A model generated the notes under the pieces. That model saw only the letters and a list, made by a program, of their open reading frames with translations, was not told the origin of the DNA and made no database searches. From contig NZ_JACHJV010000001.1 of NCBI RefSeq assembly GCF_014203855.1, positions 1,674,001-1,738,000 on the forward strand: 64,000 nt of DNA. The letters run 5' to 3'. Position numbers and translations under genes: made by a program. Shown here one piece after another: positions 24,895 to 32,943 of this stretch. Numbering within the stretch: position 1 is the stretch's first letter; each line of letters opens with the position of its first letter. The stretch is from Kitasatospora kifunensis. Its GTDB lineage: Bacteria; Actinomycetota; Actinomycetes; Streptomycetales; Streptomycetaceae.

Positions 24895-26079
24895 GTGTCG
24901 ACTTCCGTCGTCCCGACCCGGGAACAGCTGTTGCAGCGGGTGTCCGAGATCGCGCCCGTGCTGCGGGCCAACGCCGCGTGGTCGGTGGAGAACCGCCGGC
25001 TGCACGAGGAGACGGTCGCGGCCCTGACGGCCGCGGGCGTGTTCCGGATGCGGACCCCGCTGCACTACGGCGGGTACGAGAGTGACGCGCAGACGATGGT
25101 CGAGGTGGTCACCGAACTCGCCCGGGCCGACGGGTCCGCCGCGTGGGTGGTGTCCAGCTCCCTGATCACCGCCTGGGCCCTGGGCCTGTTCCCGGACGAG
25201 GTCCAGGACGCCGTCTTCGCCGACCCCGACGTGCGCCTGTGCGCCACCATCGGGCCGGGGAACGCGACGGCCGTCCCGGCTCCCGGCGGCATCGTGGTCA
25301 ACGGCTCGTGGCCGTTCGTCAGCGGCGCCCCGAACAGCCAGTGGCAGCAGATCGCGGCGATCTTCCTCGACCCCGAGGGCCAGCCGTACCCCGTGATGGC
25401 CCCGGTCCCGGTGGCGGAGCTGGAGATCACCGACGACTGGCACACCACCGGCCTGCGCGGCACCGGGAGCGTCACCACGACCGCGAAGGACCTGTTCATC
25501 CCGCAGGAGCGCGTGCTGCCGGTGCCGCTGGTGCTCGGCGGCCAGTCGGTCTCCAAGCGCCACGCCGACACACCCATGTACCGGGCCCCGTTCATCACGG
25601 TGGGCGCGGCGACCACGGTCGGCGTCTGCGTCGGCATGGCCAAGGCGGTCCAGGACGAGTTCTTCGAGCGGCTGCCCGGCCGCAAGATCACCTACACCGA
25701 GTACGCGGACCAGAGCCAGGCCCCGGTGACCCATCTGCGGGTCGCCGAGGCGGTGATGAAGATCGACGAGGCGCAGTTCCACGCGCAGCGGCTGGCCGGC
25801 CTGGTAGACGCCAAGTGCGCCTCCGGCGAGACTTGGGAGATGACGGAGCGCGGCCGCAGCCGCGCGGACGAGGGCGCGGCCACGCGGCTGACCCTGGAGG
25901 CGGCGGAGATCCTCGCCGCCGCCAGCGGCGGCGGCTCGGCCTACACCAAGGTGCCCATCCAGCGGATCGTCAACGACCTGCAGACCTTCGGCCTGCACGC
26001 GATGATGAGCCCCGACGTCAACGCCGAGACCTACGGCCGGATCCTGTGCGGCCTGGAGCCCAACACCTACTACATCTGA
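24895..26079 (+). CDS. Acyl-CoA-dehydrogenase-fold flavin monooxygenase (group D-like)
   Basis: A 394-residue protein with the acyl-CoA dehydrogenase fold but features of group D two-component monooxygenases (HsaA/HpaB/ActVA-ORF5 type): PLHYGGYESDAQTMVEV near the N-terminus, WPFVSGAPNSQWQQI, DDWHTTGLRGTGS, and the C-terminal GLEPNTYYI. Such enzymes use reduced FMN/FAD supplied by a separate reductase to hydroxylate aromatic or carrier-bound substrates. A GTG start follows GAGGAG. No reductase is adjacent, but a flavin reductase is encoded at 46019-46564 in the enediyne cassette, and an NADP/F420-type reductase follows directly. Substrate unknown. Confidence 0.85.
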   Translation: MSTSVVPTREQLLQRVSEIAPVLRANAAWSVENRRLHEETVAALTAAGVFRMRTPLHYGGYESDAQTMVEVVTELARADGSAAWVVSSSLITAWALGLFPDEVQDAVFADPDVRLCATIGPGNATAVPAPGGIVVNGSWPFVSGAPNSQWQQIAAIFLDPEGQPYPVMAPVPVAELEITDDWHTTGLRGTGSVTTTAKDLFIPQERVLPVPLVLGGQSVSKRHADTPMYRAPFITVGAATTVGVCVGMAKAVQDEFFERLPGRKITYTEYADQSQAPVTHLRVAEAVMKIDEAQFHAQRLAGLVDAKCASGETWEMTERGRSRADEGAATRLTLEAAEILAAASGGGSAYTKVPIQRIVNDLQTFGLHAMMSPDVNAETYGRILCGLEPNTYYI

Positions 26080-26142
26080 CCGGCGCCGCCACGGGGGACC
26101 AACCGTCAAGTCAAGTGTCCACACCCACCTGAAGGATGAACC

Positions 26143-26856
26143 ATGGTCACCTTAGGATTCATCGGAAGCGGAAACATGGGCTCGGCGATCGCGCGGCTCG
26201 CGGTGGCGGCGGACGTCCAGGTCGTGATGGCCAACTCCCGTGGTCCCGAGAGCCTCAGCGAGCTGATCGCCCCACTGGGTCCGCTGGCCACCGCCGGCAC
26301 CATCGAGCAGGCGGCCGAGGCCGACCTCGTCCTGCTCGCCGTGCCGCTCACCGCCTACCAGGCCGTCCCCGCAGCGCCGTTGCGGGGCAAGACCCTGCTG
26401 GACACCAGCAACTACTACCCGATCCGCGACGGCCGCGTCACCGAACTCGACGCCGAGAAGCTGACCACCAGTGAGCTGATCCAGCAGCACTTCGAAGGGG
26501 TCAAGCTGGTCAAGGCGTTCAGCAACATCCTGGCCCAGCACATCACCCAACTCGCCCGTCCCGCGAACGCGCCGGACCGCACCGCCCTGCCGATCGCCTG
26601 CGACGACGCCCGGGCGAAGGCCCAGGCGGCGGCGCTGATCGAGCGGATCGGCTTCGACACCGTGGATGCCGGTTCGCTGGCGGACACCTGGCGCTTCGAG
26701 CCGGAGACCACCGCGTACACCGAGCTCTACATGGCCGACCCGAACACGCCCTTCGAGCTTCGGTTCGAAGCCCCGGGGGCACCCGTCCCGGCCACCAGGC
26801 TCCGCTCGGCACTCGCGGCGGCCCAGCGGGTGCGGGTGGCCGAGCGCACCTTCTGA
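26143..26856 (+). CDS. NAD(P)-binding reductase of the F420:NADP oxidoreductase type
   Basis: A 237-residue Rossmann-fold protein. GFIGSGNMGSAIARLAV is the N-terminal dinucleotide motif, followed by MANSRGPESL, where the basic residue after strand 2 suggests NADP. VLLAVPLTAYQAVP and LVKAFSNILAQHI are the conserved core of F420-dependent NADP reductases and related pyrroline-5-carboxylate-reductase-like proteins. It could regenerate F420H2 or NADPH, or reduce an imine. It lies 63 bp downstream of the monooxygenase gene in the same direction, so the three genes from 23,896 form a probable operon ending at the terminator at 26,915. Confidence 0.82.
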   Translation: MVTLGFIGSGNMGSAIARLAVAADVQVVMANSRGPESLSELIAPLGPLATAGTIEQAAEADLVLLAVPLTAYQAVPAAPLRGKTLLDTSNYYPIRDGRVTELDAEKLTTSELIQQHFEGVKLVKAFSNILAQHITQLARPANAPDRTALPIACDDARAKAQAAALIERIGFDTVDAGSLADTWRFEPETTAYTELYMADPNTPFELRFEAPGAPVPATRLRSALAAAQRVRVAERTF

Positions 26857-26914
26857 GCAGGACCCTCCAAGGCCGCCCACCATGTGCCGGTCGGCCTGAA
26901 CGCAGAACCACCGC

Positions 26915-26954
26915 CTCCGGTGCGAGCGGGCCGTACGCGCCGCTCGCACCGGAG
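26915..26954 (+). terminator. Strong hairpin after the reductase gene
   Basis: A 15-bp perfect inverted repeat (26915-26929 with 26940-26954, CTCCGGTGCGAGCGG and its complement) with a 10-nt loop. It lies 58 bp after the stop codon and very likely ends the three-gene transcript. Confidence 0.85.
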
Positions 26955-27054
26955 CGCTGTGCGTACGGCTCCCGCAGGCCCCGCACGAGGAATCCGTGGT
27001 CAGCGCGCGCCGACCCGAAACCGACTGCGGGCGAGGAAATCAAACCCACCCCCA

Positions 27055-27074
27055 GTGCAACCCTCGGGTTGCAC
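27055..27074. promoter_or_regulatory. Palindromic operator, site 1
   Basis: GTGCAACCCTCGGGTTGCAC is a near-perfect 20-bp inverted repeat 64 bp upstream of the SRPBCC gene. Its half-site GTGCAACC recurs in site 2. ArsR-type repressors bind such elements, and an ArsR gene is second in the operon, so autoregulation is likely. Confidence 0.75.
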
Positions 27075-27087
27075 CTCGATGGTCGAC

Positions 27088-27107
27088 GTGCAACCATGGG
27101 GTTACAC
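27088..27107. promoter_or_regulatory. Palindromic operator, site 2
   Basis: GTGCAACCATGGGGTTACAC repeats site 1 with one arm mismatch. The two sites start 33 bp apart, about three helical turns, so two repressor dimers would sit on the same face of the DNA. It ends 30 bp before the ATG of the SRPBCC gene, overlapping the expected promoter or transcription start. Confidence 0.75.
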
Positions 27108-27137
27108 AAGCATTGGCAGCGTTGAAGGAGTCCCCTG

Positions 27138-27584
27138 ATGAGCGAGGAACGAATCGAACGCGAAACCCTGATCTCGGCGTCCCTGGACCGGGTCTGGTCG
27201 CTGGTCGCCGAGCCCGGGTTCTGGGTGGCCGACCCGGCCAGCCTGCCCGGCACCGTGGCCAGGGAGGGCGAGTCGATGGTGGCGAAGAACGCCGAGTACG
27301 GCAACTTCCCGGTGCGCGTGGAGAAGGTCCAGCCGCCGACGTACGTGGCCTACCGCTGGGCCAGTGCGTTCCCCGGCCAGGAGCTGCGCGACGACAACAG
27401 CACCCTGGTGGAGTTCACCCTGATCCCGGAGGGCGACAAGACGCGCCTGCGGGTCGTCGAGAGCGGGTTCGCGGCGCTGGCCGGGTCCGAGGAGCTGCGC
27501 GCCAAGGCGCTGAACGACAACGCCGGCGGCTGGCCGCAGGTGCTCGACGGGTTCAAGAAGCGCGCCGAAGAGTCGTCCGTGTGA
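27138..27584 (+). CDS. SRPBCC (AHSA1-type) ligand-binding protein
   Basis: A 148-residue START/SRPBCC-fold protein. ERETLISASLDRVWSLVAEPGFWVAD is the classic AHSA1 N-terminus, followed by VRVEKVQPPTYVAYRWAS and STLVEFTLIPEGDKTRLRVVESGF. Such proteins bind hydrophobic small molecules and are very often paired with an ArsR regulator, as here (GTGA overlap). GGAG precedes the ATG. Twin palindromes upstream indicate tight control. Enediyne self-resistance protein CalC also has this fold, but the ArsR pairing is the ordinary arrangement, so no resistance role is claimed. Confidence 0.9.
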   Translation: MSEERIERETLISASLDRVWSLVAEPGFWVADPASLPGTVAREGESMVAKNAEYGNFPVRVEKVQPPTYVAYRWASAFPGQELRDDNSTLVEFTLIPEGDKTRLRVVESGFAALAGSEELRAKALNDNAGGWPQVLDGFKKRAEESSV

Positions 27585-27934
27585 CAGACGAACGTCGCGG
27601 CGGCGTCGAGTCGTTCGACAGTGTCCTCGTCGCACTGGCCGACCCGACGCGACGTCAGCTGCTGGATCTGCTCGCCGCCCAGGGCGAGGTCACCGCGACG
27701 ACACTCGCCGAGCGACTTCCCGTCTCCCGGCAGGCGGTGGTCAAACACCTCGCCGTCCTGGACGCCGCCGGGCTGGTTTCCGGCTGCCGGGTCGGACGCG
27801 AGGTGCGTTACGCGGTTCGGCCCGCGGCGCTGGACGCAACAGCGCGGTGGATGGCCGGACTTGCGGCCGACTGGGATCGCCGACTGGCGAACATCAAGCG
27901 CGTCGCCGAGGCAGTGGAGCGGGATTCGCGCTGA
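27581..27934 (+). CDS. ArsR-family transcriptional repressor
   Basis: A 117-residue winged-helix protein: LADPTRRQLLDLLAAQGEVTATTLAERLPVSRQAVVKHLAVLDAAGLV is the ArsR DNA-binding core (residues about 19-66), with a wing at GREVRYAV. No metal-binding cysteine motif is present, so it probably senses an organic ligand or acts constitutively. GTG overlaps the SRPBCC stop codon. It is the likely binder of the two palindromes upstream. The stop codon falls in the first unit of a 7-bp tandem array. Confidence 0.9.
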   Translation: MTDERRGGVESFDSVLVALADPTRRQLLDLLAAQGEVTATTLAERLPVSRQAVVKHLAVLDAAGLVSGCRVGREVRYAVRPAALDATARWMAGLAADWDRRLANIKRVAEAVERDSR

Positions 27935-27970
27935 GCGCTGAGCGCGGAACGCTGAACGCTGAACGCTGAG
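27929..27970. repeat. 7-bp x 6 tandem repeat spanning the ArsR stop codon
   Basis: Units CGCTGAG/CGCTGAA (one CGCGGAA) run at 7-bp intervals from 27929 to 27970. The ArsR TGA is inside the first unit. A further case of duplication beginning at a gene end. The rest of the 360-bp gap to the MFS gene holds two hairpins and a small palindrome. Confidence 0.85.
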
Positions 27971-27986
27971 CGAGTCCGGCACCAGA

Positions 27987-28059
27987 GGCGGGCGGCTGCC
28001 GCTGCCGCCCGCCCGGGCGGGCTCCGACCTGGTCCGCCGGCCCCTGCCGGCGGACCAGG
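27987..28059 (+). terminator. Two consecutive hairpins after the ArsR gene
   Basis: GGCGGGCGGC (27987-27996) pairs with 28004-28013. A second, stronger hairpin has 13-bp perfect arms (28028-28040 with 28047-28059) and a 6-nt loop. Together they should end the SRPBCC-ArsR transcript. Confidence 0.8.
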
Positions 28060-28245
28060 TGCGCCTTTGGTCAACTTCGCCGACGCAAGCCAAGGCGTCC
28101 CCACCCTTCGCCCGGGGATGCCAGCCCGACCCGAGGGGCCTGCCCGCCACGATCGCCCGGAGCAGGCCCACCATTCCACTCGCAGTTCTCCAACTCCCTG
28201 GCCGAGGTGCCCAGCTGATCACAACGGGCCTCTGTACGCCCTGAA

Positions 28246-28260
28246 CTGACGGATCGTCAG
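28246..28260. promoter_or_regulatory. Small palindrome upstream of the MFS gene
   Basis: CTGACGGATCGTCAG has 6-bp arms and a 3-bp centre and lies 35 bp before the MFS start codon, in the expected promoter. It could be a repressor site (TetR or MarR type); no cognate regulator is adjacent on this side. Confidence 0.4.
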
Positions 28261-28294
28261 GGCGGCTCGAATTCTTGTCGAAGGGAACTGTCTC

Positions 28295-29719
28295 GTGACT
28301 ACCGACACCACCGCACCGCCGCGGCTCAGCCGCAGGCAGCGGTTGATCCTGTTAATCCTGCTCGGCGCCGGCTTCATGCTGTCCGTCGACTTCTCGATCC
28401 TGAACGTCGCACTGCCGAAGGTCGGCGCGGGTGTCGGGCTGAAGTTGGACAACTTCCCCTGGATCATCTCCGCCTACGCCCTGCCCGCGGCCGGCTTCAC
28501 CCTGCTGTTCGGCCGGCTGGGGGACCTGTTCGGTCGCCGCAAGCTGTTCCTGACCGGCATCGCCCTGCTGATCGGCGCCTCGCTGCTGGGCGGCTTCGCC
28601 TCCAACCCCGAGATGCTGCTGACCGCCCGGGCCCTGCAGGGCTTCGCCACCGCGATGGCGACCCCCGCGTCGATGTCACTGCTCACCAGCACGTTCGCGG
28701 AAGGCACCACCCGCGACCGGGTCCTCGGCCTCAACGGCGCGCTGCTCTCCGCCGGCTTCACCGTCGGCGCGCTGATCGGCGGCACCCTGGTCGGCCTGCT
28801 GAGCTGGCGGTCCGCGTTCTTCATCAACATCCCGGTCGCCGTGGTCATCCTGGTGTTCACCCCCTCGCTGATCCGCGAGAGCAGCGTGCCTTCCCGGATG
28901 AAGCTGGACCTGCCGGGCGCGGTGACCGTCAGCACCGGCCTGCTGGCCGTGATCTACGCGGTCGTCGAGAAGAACATCATCTCGGGCGTCATCGGCGCGC
29001 TGCTGCTGGCCGCGTTCTGGCTGATCGAGCTGCGCTCGCCCGCACCGCTCGCCCCGCTGCGCATCCTCAAGCGGCCCACGGTGAAGTGGGGCAACTACGC
29101 GGGACTCGTGGTCTTCACCATGGAGACCGCCATGATCTTCCTCTCCACGCTCTACCTGCAGAACATCCTGGGCTACTCCCCGATGATCACCGGCCTGATC
29201 TTCGGCGTGCCCGGTCTGGCCGCCGTGGCCGCCGGGGTGATCGCCGGGCGCTCCATCGGACGCTTCGGCACCCGCACGGTGCTGGTCACCGGCATGGCCG
29301 TGCAGAGCCTGTCGACCCTCCCGATGATCTTCCTCGGCAGCAGCCGCATCGCGCTGGCGATCATGCTCCCGGCGCTGTTCATCAGCTTCTTCGGGCACGT
29401 GACCTCGATCGTGGCCTACACCGTGACCGGGACCTCGGGTCTGCCGAACGAGGAGCAGGGCCTGGCCACGGGCATGACCTCGATGACCCAGCAGGTGGCC
29501 ATCACCGTCGGCATCCCGATCCTGAGCGCGATCGCCGCCACCCAGAGCTCGGAGCTGACCGGCTTCCACCTCGCGCTGAGCGTGGACGTGGCCCTGACCC
29601 TCGTCAGCGCGCTCTTCATCTGGTTCGGGCTGCGGCCGCGCGGCGAGCGCAGCTCGGCGGCGACGGCCGCAGGGCTGTCGACGGACGCCGGCGAGGAACT
29701 CGCCGCCTCTCTCGACTGA
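28295..29719 (+). CDS. MFS drug transporter, 14-TM DHA2 family
   Basis: A 474-residue multidrug-efflux-type permease: FMLSVDFSILNVALPKVG (TM1 motif D1), LFGRLGDLFGRRKLFLTG (motif A) and ARALQGFATAMATPASM (motif B/C region) identify the DHA2 group, which uses the proton gradient to export drugs. GTG follows GAAGG. It is a candidate self-resistance exporter for one of the adjacent clusters; the position between them does not say which. It is a single-gene transcript ending at the hairpin at 29743. Confidence 0.92.
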   Translation: MTTDTTAPPRLSRRQRLILLILLGAGFMLSVDFSILNVALPKVGAGVGLKLDNFPWIISAYALPAAGFTLLFGRLGDLFGRRKLFLTGIALLIGASLLGGFASNPEMLLTARALQGFATAMATPASMSLLTSTFAEGTTRDRVLGLNGALLSAGFTVGALIGGTLVGLLSWRSAFFINIPVAVVILVFTPSLIRESSVPSRMKLDLPGAVTVSTGLLAVIYAVVEKNIISGVIGALLLAAFWLIELRSPAPLAPLRILKRPTVKWGNYAGLVVFTMETAMIFLSTLYLQNILGYSPMITGLIFGVPGLAAVAAGVIAGRSIGRFGTRTVLVTGMAVQSLSTLPMIFLGSSRIALAIMLPALFISFFGHVTSIVAYTVTGTSGLPNEEQGLATGMTSMTQQVAITVGIPILSAIAATQSSELTGFHLALSVDVALTLVSALFIWFGLRPRGERSSAATAAGLSTDAGEELAASLD

Positions 29720-29742
29720 GCGCCTGGAGTCTTCCTGCCCTG

Positions 29743-29775
29743 CAGCAGGTGCGAGGATCCGCCTCGCACCTGCTG
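29743..29775. terminator. Bidirectional hairpin between convergent MFS and AraC genes
   Basis: A 14-bp perfect inverted repeat (29743-29756 with 29762-29775, CAGCAGGTGCGAGG and complement) around a 5-nt loop, located between two convergent genes. Confidence 0.88.
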
Positions 29776-29791
29776 GTGCGCACCCGGACGG

Positions 29792-30562
29792 TCAGACCAG
29801 GGTCCGCGCCGCCTTCTCCAACTGCGGCAGCTGCCAGGAGTCGAGCTCGGGCAAGGCGAGCAGGATGGGTAAGTCGAAGGGACAGAAGCCACGCGTCTGG
29901 ATGGCGACCTCGACCGTCTGTCCGGCCCGGATCAGCACCGGCTGGCTGGAACCGATGAACAGGGGGCGGCGCTTCCACGGCAGCGGCTCGACGTTGCGCA
30001 CCGCGACCACCGCGGCGCGCAGATGCCACTCCCCCTCCGGCACCCCCTCCAGCCGGAACTCCCCCGGGCCTTCGAGGACATCACAGGCGGCCGGCTCGCC
30101 CTGGGCGATCGGATCGCTGAACGCCGCGACGTAGATCCGGACCGGCATGTCGATCTCCGGCACGCCGACCGTCCCGCGCACCGCGCACGGCATCCGCGTC
30201 GACCCGACCGCCCGGTAGCCGCGCGCGCCGAGCGAGAGGCCACCTCGCGCCAACGTGCGGAATCTGCCCGGTGAGAGCCCGACGCTGCGGGTGAAGCGGC
30301 TGGTGAAGGTCCCTAGGCTGTTGTAACCCACTCGGAAGGATATGTCGGTAACGCTCAACGAGGTCTTGAGGAGCAGGCCCTTTGCTTCATGCAACCGGAT
30401 CGCGGACAAGAAGCGACCGGGCGAGGTCCCGGTGAGGGTCCGGAACACCCGCGAGAAGTAGAACTTGCTGAGAATCGCGGTATCCGCGATGTCGTCCAAC
30501 GAGAGCGGCTCCTCGTAGCGCTCCCACATGGTCGCAATGGCACGCTCGACTGCGGCTTGCAA
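29792..30562 (-). CDS. AraC-family regulator with N-terminal HTH and C-terminal beta domain
   Basis: A 256-residue regulator. The two AraC helix-turn-helices lie at the N-terminus (SLDDIADTAILSKFYFSRVFRTLTG, then VTDISFRVGYNSLGTFTSRF), whereas most AraC proteins carry them C-terminally. The remaining 140 residues form a beta-rich domain (IYVAAFSDPI, GEFRLEGVPEGEWHLRAAV, SSQPVLIRAGQTVEVAIQT) resembling a carboxypeptidase-regulatory/transthyretin-like sandwich. The start is uncertain: TTG at 30562 has GGAGAG 5 nt upstream, while an ATG at 30649 would extend into the next gene. It is located downstream of an AhpD-like gene on the same strand and may be coexpressed. Effector unknown. Confidence 0.82.
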   Translation of the reverse strand: MQAAVERAIATMWERYEEPLSLDDIADTAILSKFYFSRVFRTLTGTSPGRFLSAIRLHEAKGLLLKTSLSVTDISFRVGYNSLGTFTSRFTRSVGLSPGRFRTLARGGLSLGARGYRAVGSTRMPCAVRGTVGVPEIDMPVRIYVAAFSDPIAQGEPAACDVLEGPGEFRLEGVPEGEWHLRAAVVAVRNVEPLPWKRRPLFIGSSQPVLIRAGQTVEVAIQTRGFCPFDLPILLALPELDSWQLPQLEKAARTLV

Positions 30563-30627
30563 GACATCTCTCCATTCTGTGCGAATCCGGGCGAATCCGG
30601 GCGAACAAGCAGAGCTGTGCAAAGGGA

Positions 30628-31698
30628 TCAGTCGGTGTGCCGCGTCCACGCTCCTACCTGGCGGGCAGCCATCAGGCTTGCCCAGGCCGTGAGTTCGACG
30701 AGCGCCTCGTCCTCGCCCCGCTGTGCGCGGAAGGCGCCGATCACGCTCTCATCCACCGTGTACGAGGCAAGCGCGGTCAGCAGCGCCAGGCGACCGGCGG
30801 CGCGCTCGACGGCCGGCAGGGGGGCGATGGCCTGCTCCACCCAGCCCCGGCCGAATCCGGGGGGCCGCCCGTCCCAGCGCGCCAGGCTCTCTGGCAGCAG
30901 GGCCCGGACGCCGTCCGGAACGGAGCGCAGGGCGGCCTGCTCCAGGGCGCCGGTCGCGCGGGCGAAGGCCGCGGCGATCGCCGGGTTTCCCGCCGTCCAG
31001 GCCAGGTCATCGGGCAAGGGGGCCGTCGGCAGCAGACCGAGCGAGGCCCCGGCCATCGGCCCGCTGCGGGCGGCGGACTTGATCAACCAGGTAAGGACAC
31101 GCAGGACCGGGCGCAGCGAGCGCTCCGGCGCCCCGGGCGGTAGCGGCACCGCGCCCAGAAAGACATTCACCATCCGGTTGAGGTAATGCAACACCACGGC
31201 CGTGCCCAGCAGTTCGGGTAGCTGCTCGGGCGGTGCGGGCAGCGGGTTGCGGGCCGCGGTGTCGCGCACGGCCGCCCGGGTGGCCCACAGGGCCACCGCC
31301 CGCACGGCCGGGTCCGCCACCGCTTGGAGCCGGCCCTCGGCGATCGCGGCGGAGTCCCGGCCGTGCGCCAGGCCGTGCAGCGTGGCGGTGTGCATCCGTA
31401 CACAGAACGGGCACTCGTTGCCGGCCGAGACCGCCGAAGCCACCGCCTCCTTGGCCGCCCGTGAGGCGGCACCCGGCACCAGCAGGGTCTCCCGGAGCAT
31501 CAGCCAACTCGCGGCGAGCGCGTCCGGCGCGGGCGAGTGCAGGGCGATCGGCGGCGCGAGCACGCCGAAGTCCCGTTCGAGCTCGTGGTACACCCGGGCG
31601 ACACCGCCTCGTGCCAGATCGAAGCCGACCGGCGTGACGTGCCGAACCTGGAGCAGCGAAAGTCCCCGTAGGGACGACTGAACTAGCCTTCTGCGCAT
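30628..31698 (-). CDS. AhpD/carboxymuconolactone-decarboxylase-like protein, long form
   Basis: A 356-residue all-helical protein with the AhpD-type CxxC redox motif in AGNECPFCVRMHTATLHGLA (Cys-x-x-Cys plus His three residues on). It has a second, longer C-terminal part (NPAIAAAFARATGALEQ to MAARQVGAWTRHTD) that looks like a second CMD-like helical repeat without cysteines. Such proteins reduce peroxides or act on unknown substrates. It is twice the normal length of single-domain AhpD proteins (about 175). ATG at 31698 follows GGGGG at 7 nt. It ends 65 bp before the AraC start and probably forms an operon with it. Confidence 0.82.
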   Translation of the reverse strand: MRRRLVQSSLRGLSLLQVRHVTPVGFDLARGGVARVYHELERDFGVLAPPIALHSPAPDALAASWLMLRETLLVPGAASRAAKEAVASAVSAGNECPFCVRMHTATLHGLAHGRDSAAIAEGRLQAVADPAVRAVALWATRAAVRDTAARNPLPAPPEQLPELLGTAVVLHYLNRMVNVFLGAVPLPPGAPERSLRPVLRVLTWLIKSAARSGPMAGASLGLLPTAPLPDDLAWTAGNPAIAAAFARATGALEQAALRSVPDGVRALLPESLARWDGRPPGFGRGWVEQAIAPLPAVERAAGRLALLTALASYTVDESVIGAFRAQRGEDEALVELTAWASLMAARQVGAWTRHTD

Positions 31699-32067
31699 GG
31701 TGTTTCCCCCGACCCCTCGAGTGTCAATCGTCCGCCGTTCACTTCAGGGTTTGTTCGCAACACCCCCACCACCGCCACCTGGACGGCGAGCAGGGCGTGC
31801 CGGCTCGGAACGATCCACTCGATGGCAGCGTCCATCAACTCCCGTTGAGCGTGCGCTCGATGAGGTGTGCGAAGGCCGCACGGCTGCCCGAAGGTACCGC
31901 GTCCACCAGCGCTTCACCATGCCGCGGGAGCTGCGGCGTGGTGCACCAGGTGCACCAAATCCGATACGCCGAAGAGCCGGTGAGGGCTCTTCGGCTCCAA
32001 CGTCGACAGCCGTCGCGCGGCTGCGTGGTCACACCGTTGCGTCAACTGATCTAAGGGACGTTCGGTC
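31699..32067. other. Non-coding region with promoter of the AhpD-like gene
   Basis: A 369-bp stretch between two minus-strand genes. It contains the promoter of the long AhpD-like gene, a terminator hairpin at 31968-31995, and a direct repeat GGTGCACC / GGTGCACC near 31,940-31,957 that could be a regulator site. No credible gene was seen. Confidence 0.5.
31968..31995 (-). terminator. Hairpin after the SDR gene
   Basis: GCCGAAGAGCC (31968-31978) pairs with GGCTCTTCGGC (31985-31995) around a 6-nt loop. It lies 73 bp beyond the end of the minus-strand SDR gene and probably ends that transcript. Confidence 0.75.
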
Positions 32068-32943
32068 TCATGGAATAGGGAAGAAGAAACGCACGAATTT
32101 CTCGAACATCCGGTCCCCGATGGTCCAGCGCATCCTGGGCAGCAGGCGGGAGGGCACCCCGAGCCGGTAGCGGATCTGCGGGTTGTCACTGCTCACCGCG
32201 CGCTCGATGACCTTGGCAACGCCCTCCGCGCGCACGGCCATCCGGCCCCGGCCCTTGGGATGATCGGTCTCCCGGTACGCACCGTGCCAGTCCACGAAGT
32301 ACTGCCAGAACTCGTCGTACAGGCCGGCGTGCTCCTGCCCGGACATGCCGAGGTCGGCAACGGTCATCGGCACGAAGCCACCGAGCACCGGAGACGGCTC
32401 GATCAGCACCACCTTGATGCCGAAACGGGCGACCTCGTGCCGCAGCGAGTCCCCGATCGCCTCCAGGGCATGCTTGGTGGCCTGGTAGTAGCCGCGGCCC
32501 GGGGTGGCGAACTGGCCGAAAATCGAGGACATGATGACCACCCGCCCCTCGCCCTGGGCGCGCATGCCGGGCAGCACCAGCTGGGTGAGCCGGGAGAGTC
32601 CGAAGACATTGGTCTCGAACTGCCGGCGCACCTCGTCCATCGGCGTCTCGCCGATGGTGCCGTTGAGGCTGTAGGCCGCGTTGTTGATGAGCGTGCCGAC
32701 CGCGCCGTGCTCGGCGGTGATCTTGTCGACCGCCTCGATCATCGACTGCTCGTCGGTCACGTCCAGGTAGAGCACCTGGATCCCCTCGGCCGCCAGGTCG
32801 GCGAGCGCCTCGACATTGCGCCCGGTGGCGTACACCGGCCAGCCCGCACGGTGCAGGCGCAGCGCGGCGGCGTGCCCGGTGCCGGAGGACATCCCGGTGC
32901 CCGAGGAGGCGCCGGTCAGCAGGATCGCCCGGGACGGCGCCAT
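32068..32943 (-). CDS. Short-chain dehydrogenase with duplicated glycine-loop segment
   Basis: A 291-residue classical-type SDR. The active site is YxxxK in GYYQATKHALEAI with Ser in IMSSIFGQFATP, NNAAYSLNG is the NAG-like motif, and LDVTDEQSM binds cofactor. The glycine motif is abnormal: TGASSGTGMSSGTGHAAAL contains a six-residue in-frame duplication (SSGTGM) compared with the usual TGxxxGxGxA loop, encoded by a near-identical 18-bp repeat. Whether NAD(P) binding survives is unclear. The ATG shares a base with the stop of the upstream AhpD-like gene (TGATG). Substrate unknown; related SDRs act on steroids, retinoids and acyl ketones. Confidence 0.87.
   Translation of the reverse strand: MAPSRAILLTGASSGTGMSSGTGHAAALRLHRAGWPVYATGRNVEALADLAAEGIQVLYLDVTDEQSMIEAVDKITAEHGAVGTLINNAAYSLNGTIGETPMDEVRRQFETNVFGLSRLTQLVLPGMRAQGEGRVVIMSSIFGQFATPGRGYYQATKHALEAIGDSLRHEVARFGIKVVLIEPSPVLGGFVPMTVADLGMSGQEHAGLYDEFWQYFVDWHGAYRETDHPKGRGRMAVRAEGVAKVIERAVSSDNPQIRYRLGVPSRLLPRMRWTIGDRMFEKFVRFFFPIP

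Noticed and set aside
27138..27584. CalC-like enediyne self-resistance protein
   Set aside because: The fold is shared, but pairing with ArsR is the common AHSA1 arrangement; no specific CalC feature was seen and the gene is 7 kb from the cassette.
31697..32170. Open frame on the plus strand in the gap before the SDR gene
   Set aside because: It crosses the terminator hairpin and the end of the SDR gene, shows no codon bias or domain, and has no ribosome site.
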